Source: Calliopum simillimum (Eukaryota; Arthropoda; Insecta; Diptera; Lauxaniidae). Taken from it: 64,000 bases of DNA. The notes beneath the pieces are model-generated. The model ran no database searches and was not told the DNA's origin. It saw nothing but the letters and a program-made list of their open reading frames with translations. The first letter of the stretch is position 1. The number at the start of each line of letters is the position of its first letter. A program made the translations under genes and the position numbers. The DNA is taken from positions 1,884,001 through 1,948,000 of the forward strand of contig OX638370.1 in the NCBI GenBank assembly GCA_951812925.1, written 5' to 3'. Positions 1 to 12,284 of this stretch are shown one piece after another.

Positions 1-835
1 CAGCTGAATATAATTAAAACAGTTGACTTAATATCTTTGCATTTTTCATAAAAAAAATTATTATTTTGTTTGGTATTTAATATTTATTTTTGTTATTTAA
101 ATATTATTAATTAATTAATTAATAATTGGAGTTGACTTTCGGTTTAATGCCTTGGGCTTAATTTGTGTCGTGTGGTTTGATTAAGAGGGGGAGGGGGGAG
201 TGGAGAAAGGGTTAAGTTTGCAAGCGGCACAGTGTTTACTACTTGGGGTGACGTTAGAAAGCTGTGATGAAAGTTGAAATGTTATCTCTACTTTTTTGGT
301 TTTTTTTCTTAAGCGCATTTTATACCGTAAATGTTCAACTCCAATATTGGACGAAATTTTGATATTTTCTTCTTTTCATTAATAAAAAAGTTAGGTTTTT
401 TTTTGTGTTTGCTTAGTGCTGTTTGTTTTTGCTTTTAAGTTTAAGTTAGTTACTGTAGTTAAAAGTGTTTCTATAGGAAAAATTAAGCGTGAAGTGCTGA
501 GTGATGTGGGATATAGAGAAACGTATGAAAAGGAAAGTTGTATAGGAAATTAGTTAACTTTTATCTAACATCAAGAGTGTGTAAAAAGCATTTAATTGAG
601 GTCCTTAGGGTTATATCAACTGCCGTAGTGAAAAAGCTGACATTTATGAAGTTTTCAAAGTAAAATTACTGCAAAAAATCCTTTAAAAAGCACGTGCTTT
701 GAAAAGTATTTCTTCTTAGTAAGAAAGAGCATATATTAGCAATTTTATTGGATCCATCTATCGTTATAATTTGAAACAAATATTTTCCCATTCGACAAGA
801 TTTTGTAATTTCTAAAAATCGGCCAATGTACAGTT
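1..835. other. AT-rich non-coding sequence
   Basis: I see no gene here. There are runs of T and A and a short purine-rich G tract near 185-200. It lies downstream of the minus-strand terminal exon, so it is intergenic or part of a neighbouring locus. Confidence 0.6.
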
Positions 836-1600
836 GAAGGCGGGTAATGTGGTATAGAAATATTTTTTGTTGTTCTTTGCTTTATTTTATTGCTGCTTAT
901 TTTTTTAATAAAATTTATGAGACTGAGAAGCAATGTAAATGTTATTATGAACTTATTCCATGTCTTTTAAATTCTATATTTGATTATTTGATATAAGTTA
1001 ATCACATTACTCTATTTAAATGTACCACATTAACTGCCCACTTTTCAAGTACAGGTTTTTTGACCTATATCTGACATATGTCAGATTATGATCTATAATT
1101 TCTTCTTTTAAAATTGTATACATTTAATGGACAAACATGCTTCACTGATCAGCATATTTTATAGTATACCACATTGCCTTACCATACATACCACATTACC
1201 CGCGAACTTTTCAAACATGGCTCTATTGACTTTTTTCAGATTTTGTTGTATAACTTTTTTTAATGAAATTGTACACTTTTTACTGAAATATATTCTGTAA
1301 CTAATACTTCACTCATCAGCATAAAAAGTTTGGCTGAAATTGATCCAAATATTTGCTTGCATATTTAAAAAAAAAAAACAAATAGATATACCACAATACC
1401 CGAAGTTCCCCTATAAAAATTTTACGGTTTTATCAATATTTTTAGTCTCAACGTATTTTGTTATCCAACAAGATTTTGACTACTTTATCGACGCTTTCCA
1501 ATTTTATCAAAGTATTTTCCCATTAGACAAGCTTTTTACTACTTTATCGACATTTTTGGTTCTACCATTTTTGAATTATCGCTCTTTTATTTCCATAGTG
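836..1600. repeat. Decayed tandem repeat with TACCACATTACCCG motif
   Basis: The motif TACCACATTA begins near 1022 and 1189, and a diverged TACCACAATACCC near 1388. The same motif occurs inverted near 836-857. The companion phrase CTTCACTGATCAGCATA (about 1140) recurs as CTTCACTCATCAGCATA (about 1305), giving a period of about 165-170 bases. A further phrase, TTTTCCCATTCGACAAG, occurs near 783 and again near 1516 (one base different). Confidence 0.55.
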
Positions 1601-2235
1601 AGTTACAACAAAACAATGCGTACATGCTTTAGAAACTTCCCTCTTTTTTGAGCACAAACATAAATGCCACGGTTTTCTTTTCTATTAAAAGATTTTGGAT
1701 ATAAATGAATTGCATGGGATAATTCCTTTTGTCGTTGTTCTGCATAAATTAGTATTAATACAATATGTATTAATATGTAAGCATATTTGACATAAAAATG
1801 TAGTAAAAATATGAATGAACGAAGAAATTACCAAAAACCCTCATGTACAGACTGATCTTAATTAATTTTTTTTTTTATTTTGTATTTTAAACTTTTGAAT
1901 AGGACATCTACGAACAAGTGTTTTGCGTTAGTTTTATTCGAAAATAAACTTTTTTCAATGTCAGCTTTCCTCACTACGATGGGGAAAGTACTAAAAAATT
2001 TGGAATAAGCAGCTTAGCTCGTAAATTGACTAAAATCAACAAAACTCTTGTTGAAAATGTTCATAGACATACATACACACTTGGAATTAAACATGCGCAC
2101 ACATACATATATACAGTAGCAAGTAGGCAAGCACAGTCAGCAATAAAAAGGCTGAAAGCCAAACTACAATTTCACTTTACTTTTAAAGTTTCGCATTTAA
2201 GTTGCCGAACATTTTAAAACACAACGACGACAGAC
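1601..2235. other. Non-coding stretch, no recognised feature
   Basis: AT-rich sequence with T runs and CATACA-type microsatellite near 2066-2115. No gene or repeat family is recognised. Confidence 0.55.
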
Positions 2236-2239
2236 AATC

Positions 2240-2372
2240 ACATAAGGACCGGTCCAGAAAAATTTGATCAGGATCAAGAATATATGTACTTTTCTATATC
2301 TGCCACGCCTCCTTCTCTGCGTTACAAACGGAAGAACAAAGTGAATATACCCTGGGCGTAGAGTATAAAGAT
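2240..2372 (-). repeat. Fragment of TATACCC-type dispersed fly repeat
   Basis: On the minus strand it reads CAGGGTATATTCACTTTG, CTTCCGTTTGTAACGCAGAG, GTGGCAGATATAGAAAAG and ATTCTTGATCCTGATCA. This is the same order of blocks as the plus-strand copy starting at 54556. The GTTTGTAACGC / TTCTTGATCAG combination is a hallmark of a widespread dispersed repeat in higher flies, whose formal class I cannot assign. It is truncated on the right side of the element. Confidence 0.7.
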
Positions 2373-2389
2373 GTCTAGCAATCAATAAA

Positions 2390-3940
2390 AAGTTCGAAAA
2401 CTGATTTTGTTCACTTCCTTGAAAAAAAACTGGACTTCAAATTTTTAGCTATAGCTTAAAGAAACAGGTGCATCAAAAACCACTGTCTAAAGGGTTATTT
2501 TGAATCATAGAAAGGGTCTACTGATCGTATGAATAATTATCTCAAAAAGAAAGTCTAGCTTAGATGCACAGTTGGTTGGTCAAAAAAGCGAAGCAACTCT
2601 TTGGGCAGAATTCCGACACTTCAATGTGAGATATTGATTTAAGTTCAGGTACCTCGAAATCTACTATTCAAAGACTAAAGAAGAAACGTAAGCTGAAGCT
2701 GTTCCAAAAAGTGGATTCTTAACTGCTCTGAGCTTCGATATTTTGAGAGATATTGGGCCTTCACGAAATTACCTGACTTCAGAAATAAGTGGAGAAAGTC
2801 GTACGGTACCCGCGACGAACCAACTGAGCAAATTTTAATAAAGAGCCTCAAAAAAAAGTACAATATGTTACAGAAAAAAAATATTTGTTAATAGTTCTAA
2901 GAAATTTTTCTGGACCAGTCCTTAGATACACACAACCCAATGCAACTAGGCATGAACATATAAGACATGCCGGTGTGTGCTCTTATCTCAGTAAAGATAA
3001 CCTACATAATTGTAACCTCAAAGCTGCATCTATCGGTTAGAAAACTAACGTTTAGATTGCAAGAACAAAATTCAATTTCGTTTTTTTAATTTTTCACATC
3101 ACTTCACAGATTTCTTTAATATTTTTTCTTTTTTTTTCGCATTCTACACAGAGGTTTCAATTCGATCGGAAAGAAACGAAGACCGACCTATCCCTCCAAG
3201 AATTACATTAAATAAATTTAATCCTATTGAATTTAGTTCAATTTGCTGCTTTACAGTACATACATATTTGCCAAACTCGTAATATTATTACGTCACAAGG
3301 ATATTTTTTCATTTTTTTATTTTTGTTATGCACACAAACTTATGCTTAAGAAAAATTCATTACAAAAAGTAGCCTTACGTAATACGTTATTTAATTACAA
3401 TTAGTTTAGCTTTTATTACATTACGTTTCGTTATGTAGTCATAATGTTACAGCAGAGCTGATTCGTAATGTTAAAAAATGTTGTGTATGTTAGTACTATA
3501 TGGCTTACGAAAATGTATAAATGTAGTGTAGGAAAACACGCTTTATACAGAGGTTGACATTGTCCCTTTTATGTTGTAGATTTGAAATGACAATACTTTG
3601 CGGATCTTATTCGCATAAACCTCACGTAAGTTTAGCGAGTCACAACTGCCAAAATGACAACTCTGTGATATTTTCCACTACCAGTCACTCCGAAGTGTAT
3701 TTATTGGTGAATTATTCATAACTGAATCAAACTGATATTGTCTGCTATGAGTCGCCAGCACACTGACATTATCAGCATTAGTCATCAGTGATTTTTGGGA
3801 CATTTCTTCGAAAAGTTCATGCCTGAAGTCGAACAAATGTCTCCGTTTGTCAGCTATGAATCAGCGTGACAGTCGCCACCGGCTACATACTAACACATTT
3901 TTTACCATTACATCACATTCTAGTAAAATGACCATTCTGT
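2390..3940. other. Non-coding stretch, probable 3' flank of the terminal exon
   Basis: There is no supported gene. A GGACCGGTCC-like block near 2246 has a related GGACCAGTCC near 2912, which may mark the two ends of a decayed insertion holding the 2.24-kb repeat fragment. Positions nearest 3940 may be the 3' UTR of the minus-strand gene. Confidence 0.45.
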
Positions 3941-3942
3941 TA

Positions 3943-3948
3943 TTTATT
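3943..3948 (-). terminator. Candidate polyadenylation signal AATAAA
   Basis: It reads AATAAA on the minus strand, about 80 bases downstream of the stop codon at 4028. The motif is common by chance in such AT-rich DNA, and other copies lie further downstream (near 3700), so this is only a candidate 3' end for the terminal exon. Confidence 0.35.
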
Positions 3949-4027
3949 TCGACTTAAGTTCTACGTTCTCTGTATATAAATTTGATTTTCTTTCTTTCTT
4001 TTTTTGGTATCTCTATGCTTACGTTAA

Positions 4028-4465
4028 TTACGTTGACTTTGTGTCACTACTTATGGACGGCCACTGCCGTTTAATTACGGCAAAATGTGTCATTTGAAAT
4101 GTGTTCGTCTGTTGACAGCGTCGTTCCACAAACCCCGTCAGACAATAACCCATATTGTAATCCTCCATTGAGATATTTGAGCTGAGATACAACTTGAACT
4201 CATCGTCGTGTTCATGGTCTCTTGCGTGGCCGGAATGATGATGATGCTTTTTGCTGTTTTTACACCTGCTGTGCTCGAAATTTCCCGCTATTAGCAGAGA
4301 ACCCTTCTGTTCAAGTGGTACCATTTTGGCCTTGGTGCTGTGACGTTGTGATGCACCCATGAATTCTTCAATACGACAACGATTCGGTTGCCACCAACAG
4401 GGTGTGATGGTCCAGTAACTGGAGGATGCTGTGCGCGCCCAACCCTCTTCCGGATAGAGTAGTAT
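4028..4465 (-). CDS. Terminal coding exon of an unrecognised minus-strand gene
   Basis: Reading on the minus strand, a long pyrimidine-rich tract ends in CCTCACAG|ATA, a textbook splice acceptor. The following frame gives 145 codons to a TAA. The frame is also open for 19 codons upstream to an ATG, but those codons are the pyrimidine tract itself, so I reject that start. The exon-encoded peptide opens [12 protein letters not shown], then has a Trp/Cys-rich segment ([15 protein letters not shown], 16-30), a basic middle, a His-rich patch ([19 protein letters not shown], 72-90), and a C-terminal part with a [11 protein letters not shown] motif (107-117). Cysteines are at 23, 30, 68, 108 and 117. 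No known domain is recognised. The intron phase (0) matches the donor at 60289/60290, so both exons can belong to one gene of at least 314 residues. An alternative is a separate gene whose upstream exons I cannot see. Confidence 0.7.
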   Translation of the reverse strand: MLLYPEEGWARTASSSYWTITPCWWQPNRCRIEEFMGASQRHSTKAKMVPLEQKGSLLIAGNFEHSRCKNSKKHHHHSGHARDHEHDDEFKLYLSSNISMEDYNMGYCLTGFVERRCQQTNTFQMTHFAVIKRQWPSISSDTKST

Positions 4466-4500
4466 CTGTGAGGATAAGAAGAAAGAGAAAAGTGTAAGAG
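4466..4500 (-). promoter_or_regulatory. Splice acceptor and polypyrimidine tract
   Basis: On the minus strand, a 30-base run made almost only of C and T ends in CTCACAG directly before the exon at 4465. A plausible branch-point-like TGAC lies just upstream. It decides the 5' edge of the terminal exon. Confidence 0.8.
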
Positions 4501-5454
4501 TCACAAACTGCGATTGTATCAAAAAATAAAAGCGAATGAGTATGCAAAAATTGAAATTAAATTCTTTTTATTTCTTGTTTTATATTGAGGTTCTTCTCCA
4601 ATTTCAATTTTTTATTGGATTCACTGAGATTGCAAGGATGAAGTTATTGAAGGTTGATGGGTGGCTTAAATTGGTTACATTGGTAGCGGTGGGGTAATAT
4701 AAATGTCGGCAGCAAAGAGTTTCTTCGCTTAATTGAAAATCGAAATTTAAAATAAAAGTGATAATTAAATGCAGAAAGTGGCGATAAAAAAAAGGAATTG
4801 CATTGCGATGGCAATGTTGTTGGCATTCACAATGTTGACGTGGGTTGGCAGTCATTCGTTTGGCAAAAGGATATCAGTGCAATTACTGCGACCTCATTCA
4901 GAATTGAGTAAAATTAAGCAGATTTCAATTGGTAAATTAAAGTATATTCAAATTGCGCAATTTAGAAAGTTGTTGCTTTAAGCTCTTTAATTTAGGAATA
5001 ATTTATATAGTTCTTCAATGCCTTATGGTATTCATGCATGTTCGGCACATGTCTACCAAATGAATCGGATTACCCTAGTCTTAAAGTGGAAAGTACTAAA
5101 TAGATAGAGCTCCTTCATTGGCAATTTTCATCACAAACATCTTGCATCCAGTTCTGTATATTCAGATCATATACTCTGAAATTATACTTTCTCTTTCATC
5201 TTTGCTTAGACCCCAAAATGTTTTGCCCTTAATTTTTTTTATTTTTCTATTTTTTTTTCCAATTAGCTAACGGTGCTATTGGAATTTTTCTAGTCTCATT
5301 GCATATGTCGCTAGCGGCTTTAATTTCCTTTTGAATTTTCTAAAATCCACATCAAACGGGAAGTCATGGCACTACGGTTCAACAAATTGTGCGGGTGAAA
5401 GGGATTTGGGGGCGTTGGAATATAAAAGCTCAATCACTATGGTTGCTGAAGCGA
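4501..5454. other. Intronic non-coding sequence
   Basis: Short open frames on both strands here are chance. A plus-strand 70-codon frame at 4769-4981 has no supporting context. Nothing else is recognised. Confidence 0.55.
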
Positions 5455-5480
5455 TGACGACGACGACGACGACGACGACG
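5455..5480 (+). repeat. (GAC)n trinucleotide microsatellite
   Basis: An almost pure run of GAC/ACG triplets, about nine units. Confidence 0.9.
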
Positions 5481-5949
5481 ATACTATCAATGTAAAAGAA
5501 TGAAAGCCAAGCTGAGCCAGTGCTTCGCAATACAGCAATTCAATTTTCTATGCTAAACGAGAAAAGCAAAACGCAGGGCAATGGATATCGTTGAAAAATG
5601 CTTCAATTGTGGTAGCTTAAATTTGTAGGGTGCTGTGAAAAAAAAAAAAAAAAATTGTCACGACGATGAATTTGTCGCTCTGACGTTATTGAAGTTGTTG
5701 CTGTTGATGTTGGTGTGTTGTTGTCTACACGCAAAATTCTATTCATTCATTGAAAATTCACTGTATTGCGCCATCCAGCGGCAAAATACTGAATGAGCGA
5801 GAGTAAATAGACAAACTCAGTGTTGCGTTGGCCTTTTTCTTTACAAAGTTTTGTTGTTGTTATTGGTGTTGTTTTTTTAGTATAAACAGCGTACAATGGG
5901 ACAAAATGTGCATATTCTTCCCAAGATATTGTGATGTAAATGCAAAACT

Positions 5950-6105
5950 AGGTGGCCACGAACTGTACGACCTTTAATGAAAGGCAGACTTAGGATTAGG
6001 AATATTAGATGATCACGAATAGTACGACCACTAATGAAAAGTAGACGAGAGAGAAAAGGTATTAGGCGGGCACGAATGGTACAACCTCTAATAAAAAAGC
6101 AAAGC
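5950..6105 (+). repeat. 57-bp tandem repeat, three diverged units
   Basis: CACGAACTGTACGACC (5957), CACGAATAGTACGACC (6014) and CACGAATGGTACAACC (6071) are spaced exactly 57 bases apart. Each is followed by a TAATGAAAAG-like phrase and preceded by AGGTGG/AGATGA/AGGCGG. The units are diverged, so the array is old. No open frame supports a coding role. Confidence 0.75.
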
Positions 6106-6427
6106 TGAGTTATTCAAGCTCTTGCTGCTTTGAGTGCTCAGACTCTAAATGATATATCAAGCGCCATCACTACTTTTCAACATTTTTCGACTTCTTCTTC
6201 ATACGAGTATTTCGAATTTTTTATTATTTTGCATAATTTTTTGGTTTTTTGTTAACATTTTCCGACTTTCTCATCATTTGTTCACTTTTTCTCAGCTGCA
6301 GCAGGAAGAAAATTCTATTACAATTATTTGTATCCTGTTTTTTTGGCATTAGAAGTGCACAAATGAAGAATCGACAGGACTGACATGAGAAGTGCGTCTA
6401 AAAAAAAAAATAATTTTCAAACCTAAT

Positions 6428-6774
6428 GCGCCAGACAGACGACAGCTTAAATCTGGATCATAGACGTAATAATGTGAATCTTTTTATTGCATGATTTAAG
6501 GCATGTTTTAAATACATATTTCATAGACATTGATTAAGAGAAAATTTCCCAATTTAAGGTCCAAAAAATTCTAATTAGCTTTTCTGATGCTTTACTCACT
6601 ATACGTATTAATCTTGTTTTTGATGTCTTGGAATTTTTTGACCCCTGAATTGGGAAATTTTCTTAAGGTCAATGTCTATGAAATATGTATTTAAAAAATG
6701 CCTAAAATCATGCAATGAAAAGATTCGCATTATTACGTCTATGATCTCGATTTAAGCTGTCGTCTGTCTGGGGC
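6428..6774. mobile_element. MITE, family A copy 1 (347 bp)
   Basis: The terminal inverted repeats read GCGCCAGACAGACGACAGC on the left (one mutation from GCCCCAG) and, from the right end inward, GCCCCAGACAGACGACAGC. The inverted similarity continues through TTAAATC, CATAGAC and a long inner arm (ATTTCATAGACATTGA against TCAATGTCTATGAAAT). Both ends are flanked by AT. There is no coding capacity. It is 347 bp, against 340 bp for the copy at 9294. It is a cut-and-paste transposon derivative of unassigned superfamily. Confidence 0.88.
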
Positions 6775-6776
6775 AT

Positions 6777-9290
6777 AAAATATCTACAAAATCTCGAGAA
6801 TTTATTAACCCCACTGTGCTTCGTCATATACAATTTGTTTGCAACATGGTAACAAAGCACTACGACGACAACTACAACGACCCCAGCGCCATCTATGCAT
6901 GCTGCAAGATTTTTAGTTGCAATTTTCCAATTTTATCAGAAAAATGTTTGTGTATTTTATTGTTGTTTTTGCACATATTGCTGTTTTTGGGTTGGAAATT
7001 TGAAAAGAATTTGATGTACGAAAAATTGTTCTTTTCCTCCGAATTTTACACTTTGCACAGAGCAGCAGCAGCTTCATAGATTGGTGCGCAGCATGCTGCA
7101 ATGGGAGCATTCAGGGGCATCATGATGAGAACGTAGCAGCAGCTTGAGTAAAGGACACTCTAATCCTGACCAAATTGATATTGATAGTGGAAGCAGGAAT
7201 AAAAATTAGGAATGGCAAGCACACACACACACACATACAACTATATATCAGTGTGTTGCTTGTATTTTGAAATTTTTTACCATTTCTTTGTGTTCTGTTG
7301 TCTAAGCGTATAAGCGGAAGGAATTACGTTGTCTGTGTGCTCAACGAACGTCTTTTCCTTGATTCCTTGCTTCGTCTTCAACGGTTTTCTATGGGAGTCG
7401 CCTGGCATAAACAATACGACAGTTTAGGGGAAAAGAAGTGGAATGAGAGCGAGGAAAAATTGTGGCATAAAGGACAAACAAAAAAAAAAACTTCACCGAG
7501 GACATGTGCTGCAGTTTAATTCAGTTATTATTGTGTTTGTTTCACTTGTTGTTCTTGTTGTTGTTGTCCTTTGTTGTTGTAATACAATGAATTGCGGCCA
7601 ATTGCGTGGGGATTTATTGTGGATAAAAAGTGGACTAAAAGTTTTAATTTAGAAACAGGTCAAACATTGCAAAAAAGCTTAAAATTAAATACTCGAGTTT
7701 TATTCCAGCAGCTTAAGTGTAACACTTTCATCCGAATGAATCAGACGCCGCCGCCCCCAATTCAATGCGACAGGATACTACGTGATACAACATGAACACA
7801 ATGAAAATAGTCGACTTAAATTTTAAATCGCATTTAACTGAGAATCCGAGAAAATTTATGTTGCAATACAGAAATCCAGCGCCGTAAGTCATTAATGTGA
7901 AAATGTTGATTCCACACAAGGAGTGTGGAGTGTCAGAACGATATATGTACTATATGTCCGAACGAACGTTTGTTTTGAAAAAAGTGAACGCAATTGAATT
8001 TATGCAAGCAAAAGGTGTTATTTTGGGTCACTTTGGCAATTGAATACTCTACACGAAAACTGGACAGTATGATTTTATACTTAAAGAGGCGCTTAAGTTC
8101 CAGCATACATATGTATATGGGTATATCCGAAAATATTCTTCCCTTATATGACACAGGTTTTTCCAAAATTATTTTTTCATATTCTATAATCAAATGTGGT
8201 TCCTAGACGTGTAAAATGCAATTTCCAATAGGTGAAAAAGAAAATTTCGACATGAACGGCTGTCGTTTTACCTGAAAATTTCCGGAAAATTGAGATTTCC
8301 GATAATATACGAGAGAGTACACATTTAGGAAGTAACAGATATGTTACGGGGGGGACCTTTCCAAATATTTTCAAATAAAATTAGAAAAATCGTGTGTGGC
8401 ACATTGTGAGAGAATTGGCTAAAAAGTCTAAGTCGCTCATTACGGCCACATAGTAGGCCCTAAAATTCAAGCGAATTACTTGTTAAAATAAAATCGACTT
8501 TGCTACGATGTTTTTTAATTTAACCCGCCCCCCCATATTGAGGTAAACGCTAAATTTTGGGTAAAAAACGTGGCGTTCTTTAATAGGGGAAAAAACATAA
8601 AATTAGAACTTTTACATATGCTGCATTGAATTTTTTGCTGTGATTCTCGTCTAATTTATGCAAAAAGTGCTTGGTCGGCTTCTTCGGTTTGTAAGTAAAT
8701 TCGACTGAATATTTCATATGGTTATGGATGAAATGTATCGAAAACTAACCGACCAATTTTTTGCTTTTTTTTCCTATGCATTTTTGCCTTGCTTTTGTAA
8801 TGTTGGTTTTTACTACTTTACCACTTGACACGTGCTTTGTTGGTAGCTAGTGATTTATTTTTGAGAATAAATTTCATAGCCGGTAAAATGAAAGTTGTTT
8901 TCCTTTATTTTCTTAATACTTATCTTCCATATGAGGAGTGGTTGAAAAAAAGGTAACATTTCCAGTTTTTGTCTTTTTGCAAATTTCAAACTCAGTTATC
9001 GCCATTAATATGAAAGTTTTTAAATATGTAATAACGCGATTGTAAGGCAGCTTTTTAAGTGTATATTTTTTAAAAAAAATATGCTACCTTTTTTAAACAC
9101 ATTTTATTGATTTCTGAAAAAAAGGAAACATGGAAATGTTACTTTTTGTTCGATTACACAACTCCTTACATAATGCCAATATTCAAAGTAAAGGGGGCAC
9201 ATTTTGTCGAAAAAAGCTAAAATTAGCTGACCTCCTGAGATTTGTAGAGTAAATCACGTTAATTATATATCTCCGGTGGAAACGTAGTAT
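6777..9290. other. Intronic non-coding sequence
   Basis: No gene is supported. It contains a (CA)n microsatellite at 7219-7235, TTG runs near 7550-7580 and several chance open frames of 60-87 codons with low-complexity composition. Confidence 0.55.
7219..7235 (+). repeat. (CA)n microsatellite
   Basis: A pure run of about eight CA units. Confidence 0.9.
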
Positions 9291-9293
9291 TAT

Positions 9294-9633
9294 GCCCCAG
9301 GCAGACGACAGCTTAAATCTAGATTATCGACGTTATAATGCGAATCTTTTTATTGCATGATTTTAGGCATTTTTTAAATACAAATTTCATAGACATTGAC
9401 TAAAAGAAAATTTCCTGACTCAAGGTCCAAAAATTCTTATTAACTTTTCTGATGCTTAACTCATGTATTAATCTTGTTTTTGATGTTTAAAAATTTTTTG
9501 GCCCTTGAATTGGGAAATGTTTTTTAGTCAATGCCTATGAAATATGTATTTAAAAAATGCCTAAAATCATGCAATAAAAAGATTCGCATTATTACTTTTA
9601 TAATCTAGATATAAGCTGTCTACTGCCTGGGGC
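9294..9633. mobile_element. MITE, family A copy 2 (340 bp)
   Basis: The ends are GCCCCAGGCAGACGACAGC and its imperfect inverted partner ending CTGCCTGGGGC. The interior aligns along its length with the copy at 6428-6774. Flanks: GTGGAAACGTAGTATT lies just left and GTGGAAACGTAGTACTAGAG just right, so it appears inserted into a short tandem array with a period of about 22 bases. Confidence 0.88.
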
Positions 9634-9639
9634 ATTAGA

Positions 9640-12280
9640 GTGGAAACGTAGTACTAGAGTGAAAACGAAAGAATGGTCCTCATTATAAAATGCAAAACAT
9701 AATATATATCAGATTTAATCATAAGAAAGACACCACCAGAAGCCAAAACAAATATATTCACCAAAAATACGTACCTTTTGTGCCGAGTATCAATGGATGA
9801 AAAAGGGATAAAACAAAAGTAAATCGCCAACATATTAAAATGTTATTAAAAATGGCGTACATACATATACTTTTTGGCCCCAACGTGACCAGAGAACTGC
9901 AAGCGAAGTTCATTAAATGTCGAAAAGAAGAAAAAAAAAAAAAAACAACAAAAATGTTGCATGATTTTTTCCCTTTCGTTACATTTTTATTTCTGTAAAA
10001 AGCACAAAAACAGCACAAGGGTGAACTGCATAAAAATTTAACTGCCACGAGGGTCGCGCACTCTATTAAATATACGTAATGTCCGGTTGCTGCTGCTGCA
10101 CGTTTGTAAGTGTTGCCATCATGTAGTGACACGACTTTAAGCGGAGATCAGCGCCAATGTGTTGTTTATGCGAGGTTATATTTTATATACCACCACATAC
10201 ATATATACATGTATTTAATCGTATACTCATACACACACTTGCAATTGTACATTTTTTTCACTCACACAAAAATGGTGTAAAATAAATTTTGATATATTTT
10301 TTTTAATTGTTCCAAAGTGGGGTATTTTTTTTGCACCCAAAAAAACAAAGTGTTTTTATTTAATGGGGCACATTCATGGTCAGATAAACTTTTGCTTTAA
10401 TCTCTATCAATTTATAAATGAGAGGATTAACAAAAGTTTTGTCTTTTAGTGGTGATATATTTTTACCCTCAAACTGTAATTGCACTCATGACCCGATGAG
10501 CGAGCATAAGGAAGTTTCCTTCATACTAAATAGTAGGGAACAATATTTTTGAAATGATGCTTAGATAGTATCACAAAAAAAGTTGTAAGCCCCCCATTTT
10601 GAAAGTTTATAGGTTTTGATATTGAAGGACATTTTTTTTTCGACCTCTAAATAATACGCTATTTGATTTTTTCCTATTGCTCCGCCATTTTACGTCCGAT
10701 CATCAAGTATGGTATATCGTTGTAAATGTCTCAATACGGGCTATATTTAATTCATATGAGTAATTTATCTTAAATGCTTTTTCGACTAGCTGTACTCATT
10801 ATCTCAGTTTCTACCATCCTAAGGTGCCAAGGACACTTCATAAAATTAAAGCCCATAAAAAATCATAAAATTCATCTCTAGTTTCCTCAAATTGTTGAAA
10901 TTGAAGAAGTTATAGCGAATCTAAAACTTCAGTACGTAATATGAAAAACAGGATGTTTCAAACCAAAAATCGCGGCCTTAAACTATGCAATATTCTTTTT
11001 TTTCACAAATGTGATATTTCAAACATAGTTTTGAGGGTGATTTTCGTTTTTTAACATCCTATTCCATTGCCTATTTACAGATATAATGATAGGGAAGTTT
11101 CGATTTTTGGCTCCGATTTGGTTCACTGAGCCTAAGCGAATATTTGAATGAGAGACATGGAGCTGTCGTACATGGGGTTAGGCCGCATATAAATATATTT
11201 AAAGCATTGATGCTAGAAAACTGAATGTTTCAGGCGAAAGTAAATCGAATTTTGCCTGAGGAAATATGAAAGAAGCCTTTCCAATGGAATACAATTTTTC
11301 AGCAGAAAATTGAAAAAAAGTTAAGCCTCTCAAACATAATTTCCTGTATGTTCTTCATTTTTTTCAATGTTCGCTGGGTGCGCTTTAATGGAATAAACCT
11401 TAATGACTGGCCTATTTTTATAGAAAGCCAAGTGCATAAATTTTTATTACAAAGTACAAAAAATAAAAAAATAAAGAAACCATTAACTACAATTTTATTT
11501 GTTTCCTTGACCAAAATTTTCAATTTCGCTGTGGCTGCAATAAAAACCAATTTAATAAGATTTTTATGCAAAAATGTGCCTAAAATAACAACCGCAAGAA
11601 AATATTTTTTCATATTGAGAAGCGCTCTACACCCCTCGCCCCACCTTGAACGCAACATTTGTGTTTTTACTTATTACTTCGTATATATGAAATACACTGA
11701 GCGAAAAGGCCGGGCAGCCAAGCAACCATAAAATTATGCAATAACAAAGCGCATAAAATAAACGCGTAAATAAAATTTCCCCAAGGCTTAAGTGACTGTG
11801 TTCCATAGGCGGAGTGGGGGAGAGGGGGCGATGTTTTTCTTAATAGATGCTGTGGGGTTGGTAAAAATGAAGTCAAGTGTACGAAAATCTACTCCGTATG
11901 TTGTTAACACGTAAAAATGTTCTTCTCCTAAATATCCATGCGTGGCACATTTTTATTTTGGCGCTGAATTATTGCAAGAAAATTCGACATTATTTTGTGC
12001 CATATTTCTTTTTATTTTTATTGTGCTTGGGAAGAAATTCAATGCTTTTGAGGCCAATTTTGGTCTCAGTATGTCTGGCTTTAACATCATTTCATGCTCT
12101 TTATTATGTGTGTGTGCTTGTAAATTGCGGCAAATTAGAGGGGTTTGTAAAATTTTTAGGAAAGGTATATAAAATTGGATGGAGACTACATTTCAAAAAA
12201 ACTGACTAGACTGGAGTCGTATTTTTTTCATGTTTCTGTTTACTTGAAAAAAAAAAAAAATAAATTTTATAAAAAATTTA
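9640..12280. other. Intronic non-coding sequence
   Basis: Chance open frames up to 127 codons (11348-11731 plus, overlapped by 119 codons on the other strand) are Phe/Lys/Ile-rich and reflect T/A runs. No transposon ends are recognised here. Confidence 0.5.
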
Positions 12281-12284
12281 CATA

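Noticed and set aside
4466..4522. Upstream ATG that would extend the terminal exon by 19 codons ([12 protein letters not shown]...)
   Set aside because: It mimics a signal peptide, but those codons are the polypyrimidine tract of a very strong splice acceptor.
4021..4540. A viral or bacterial system in the window
   Set aside because: Nothing in the window shows prokaryotic gene spacing, CRISPR-type regular repeats, or viral structural/polymerase genes; the only RT signals are two LINE fragments.
11299..11731. 127- and 119-codon frames on opposite strands
   Set aside because: They overlap each other in AT-rich sequence, are rich in Phe/Lys/Ile, and have no protein-like composition.
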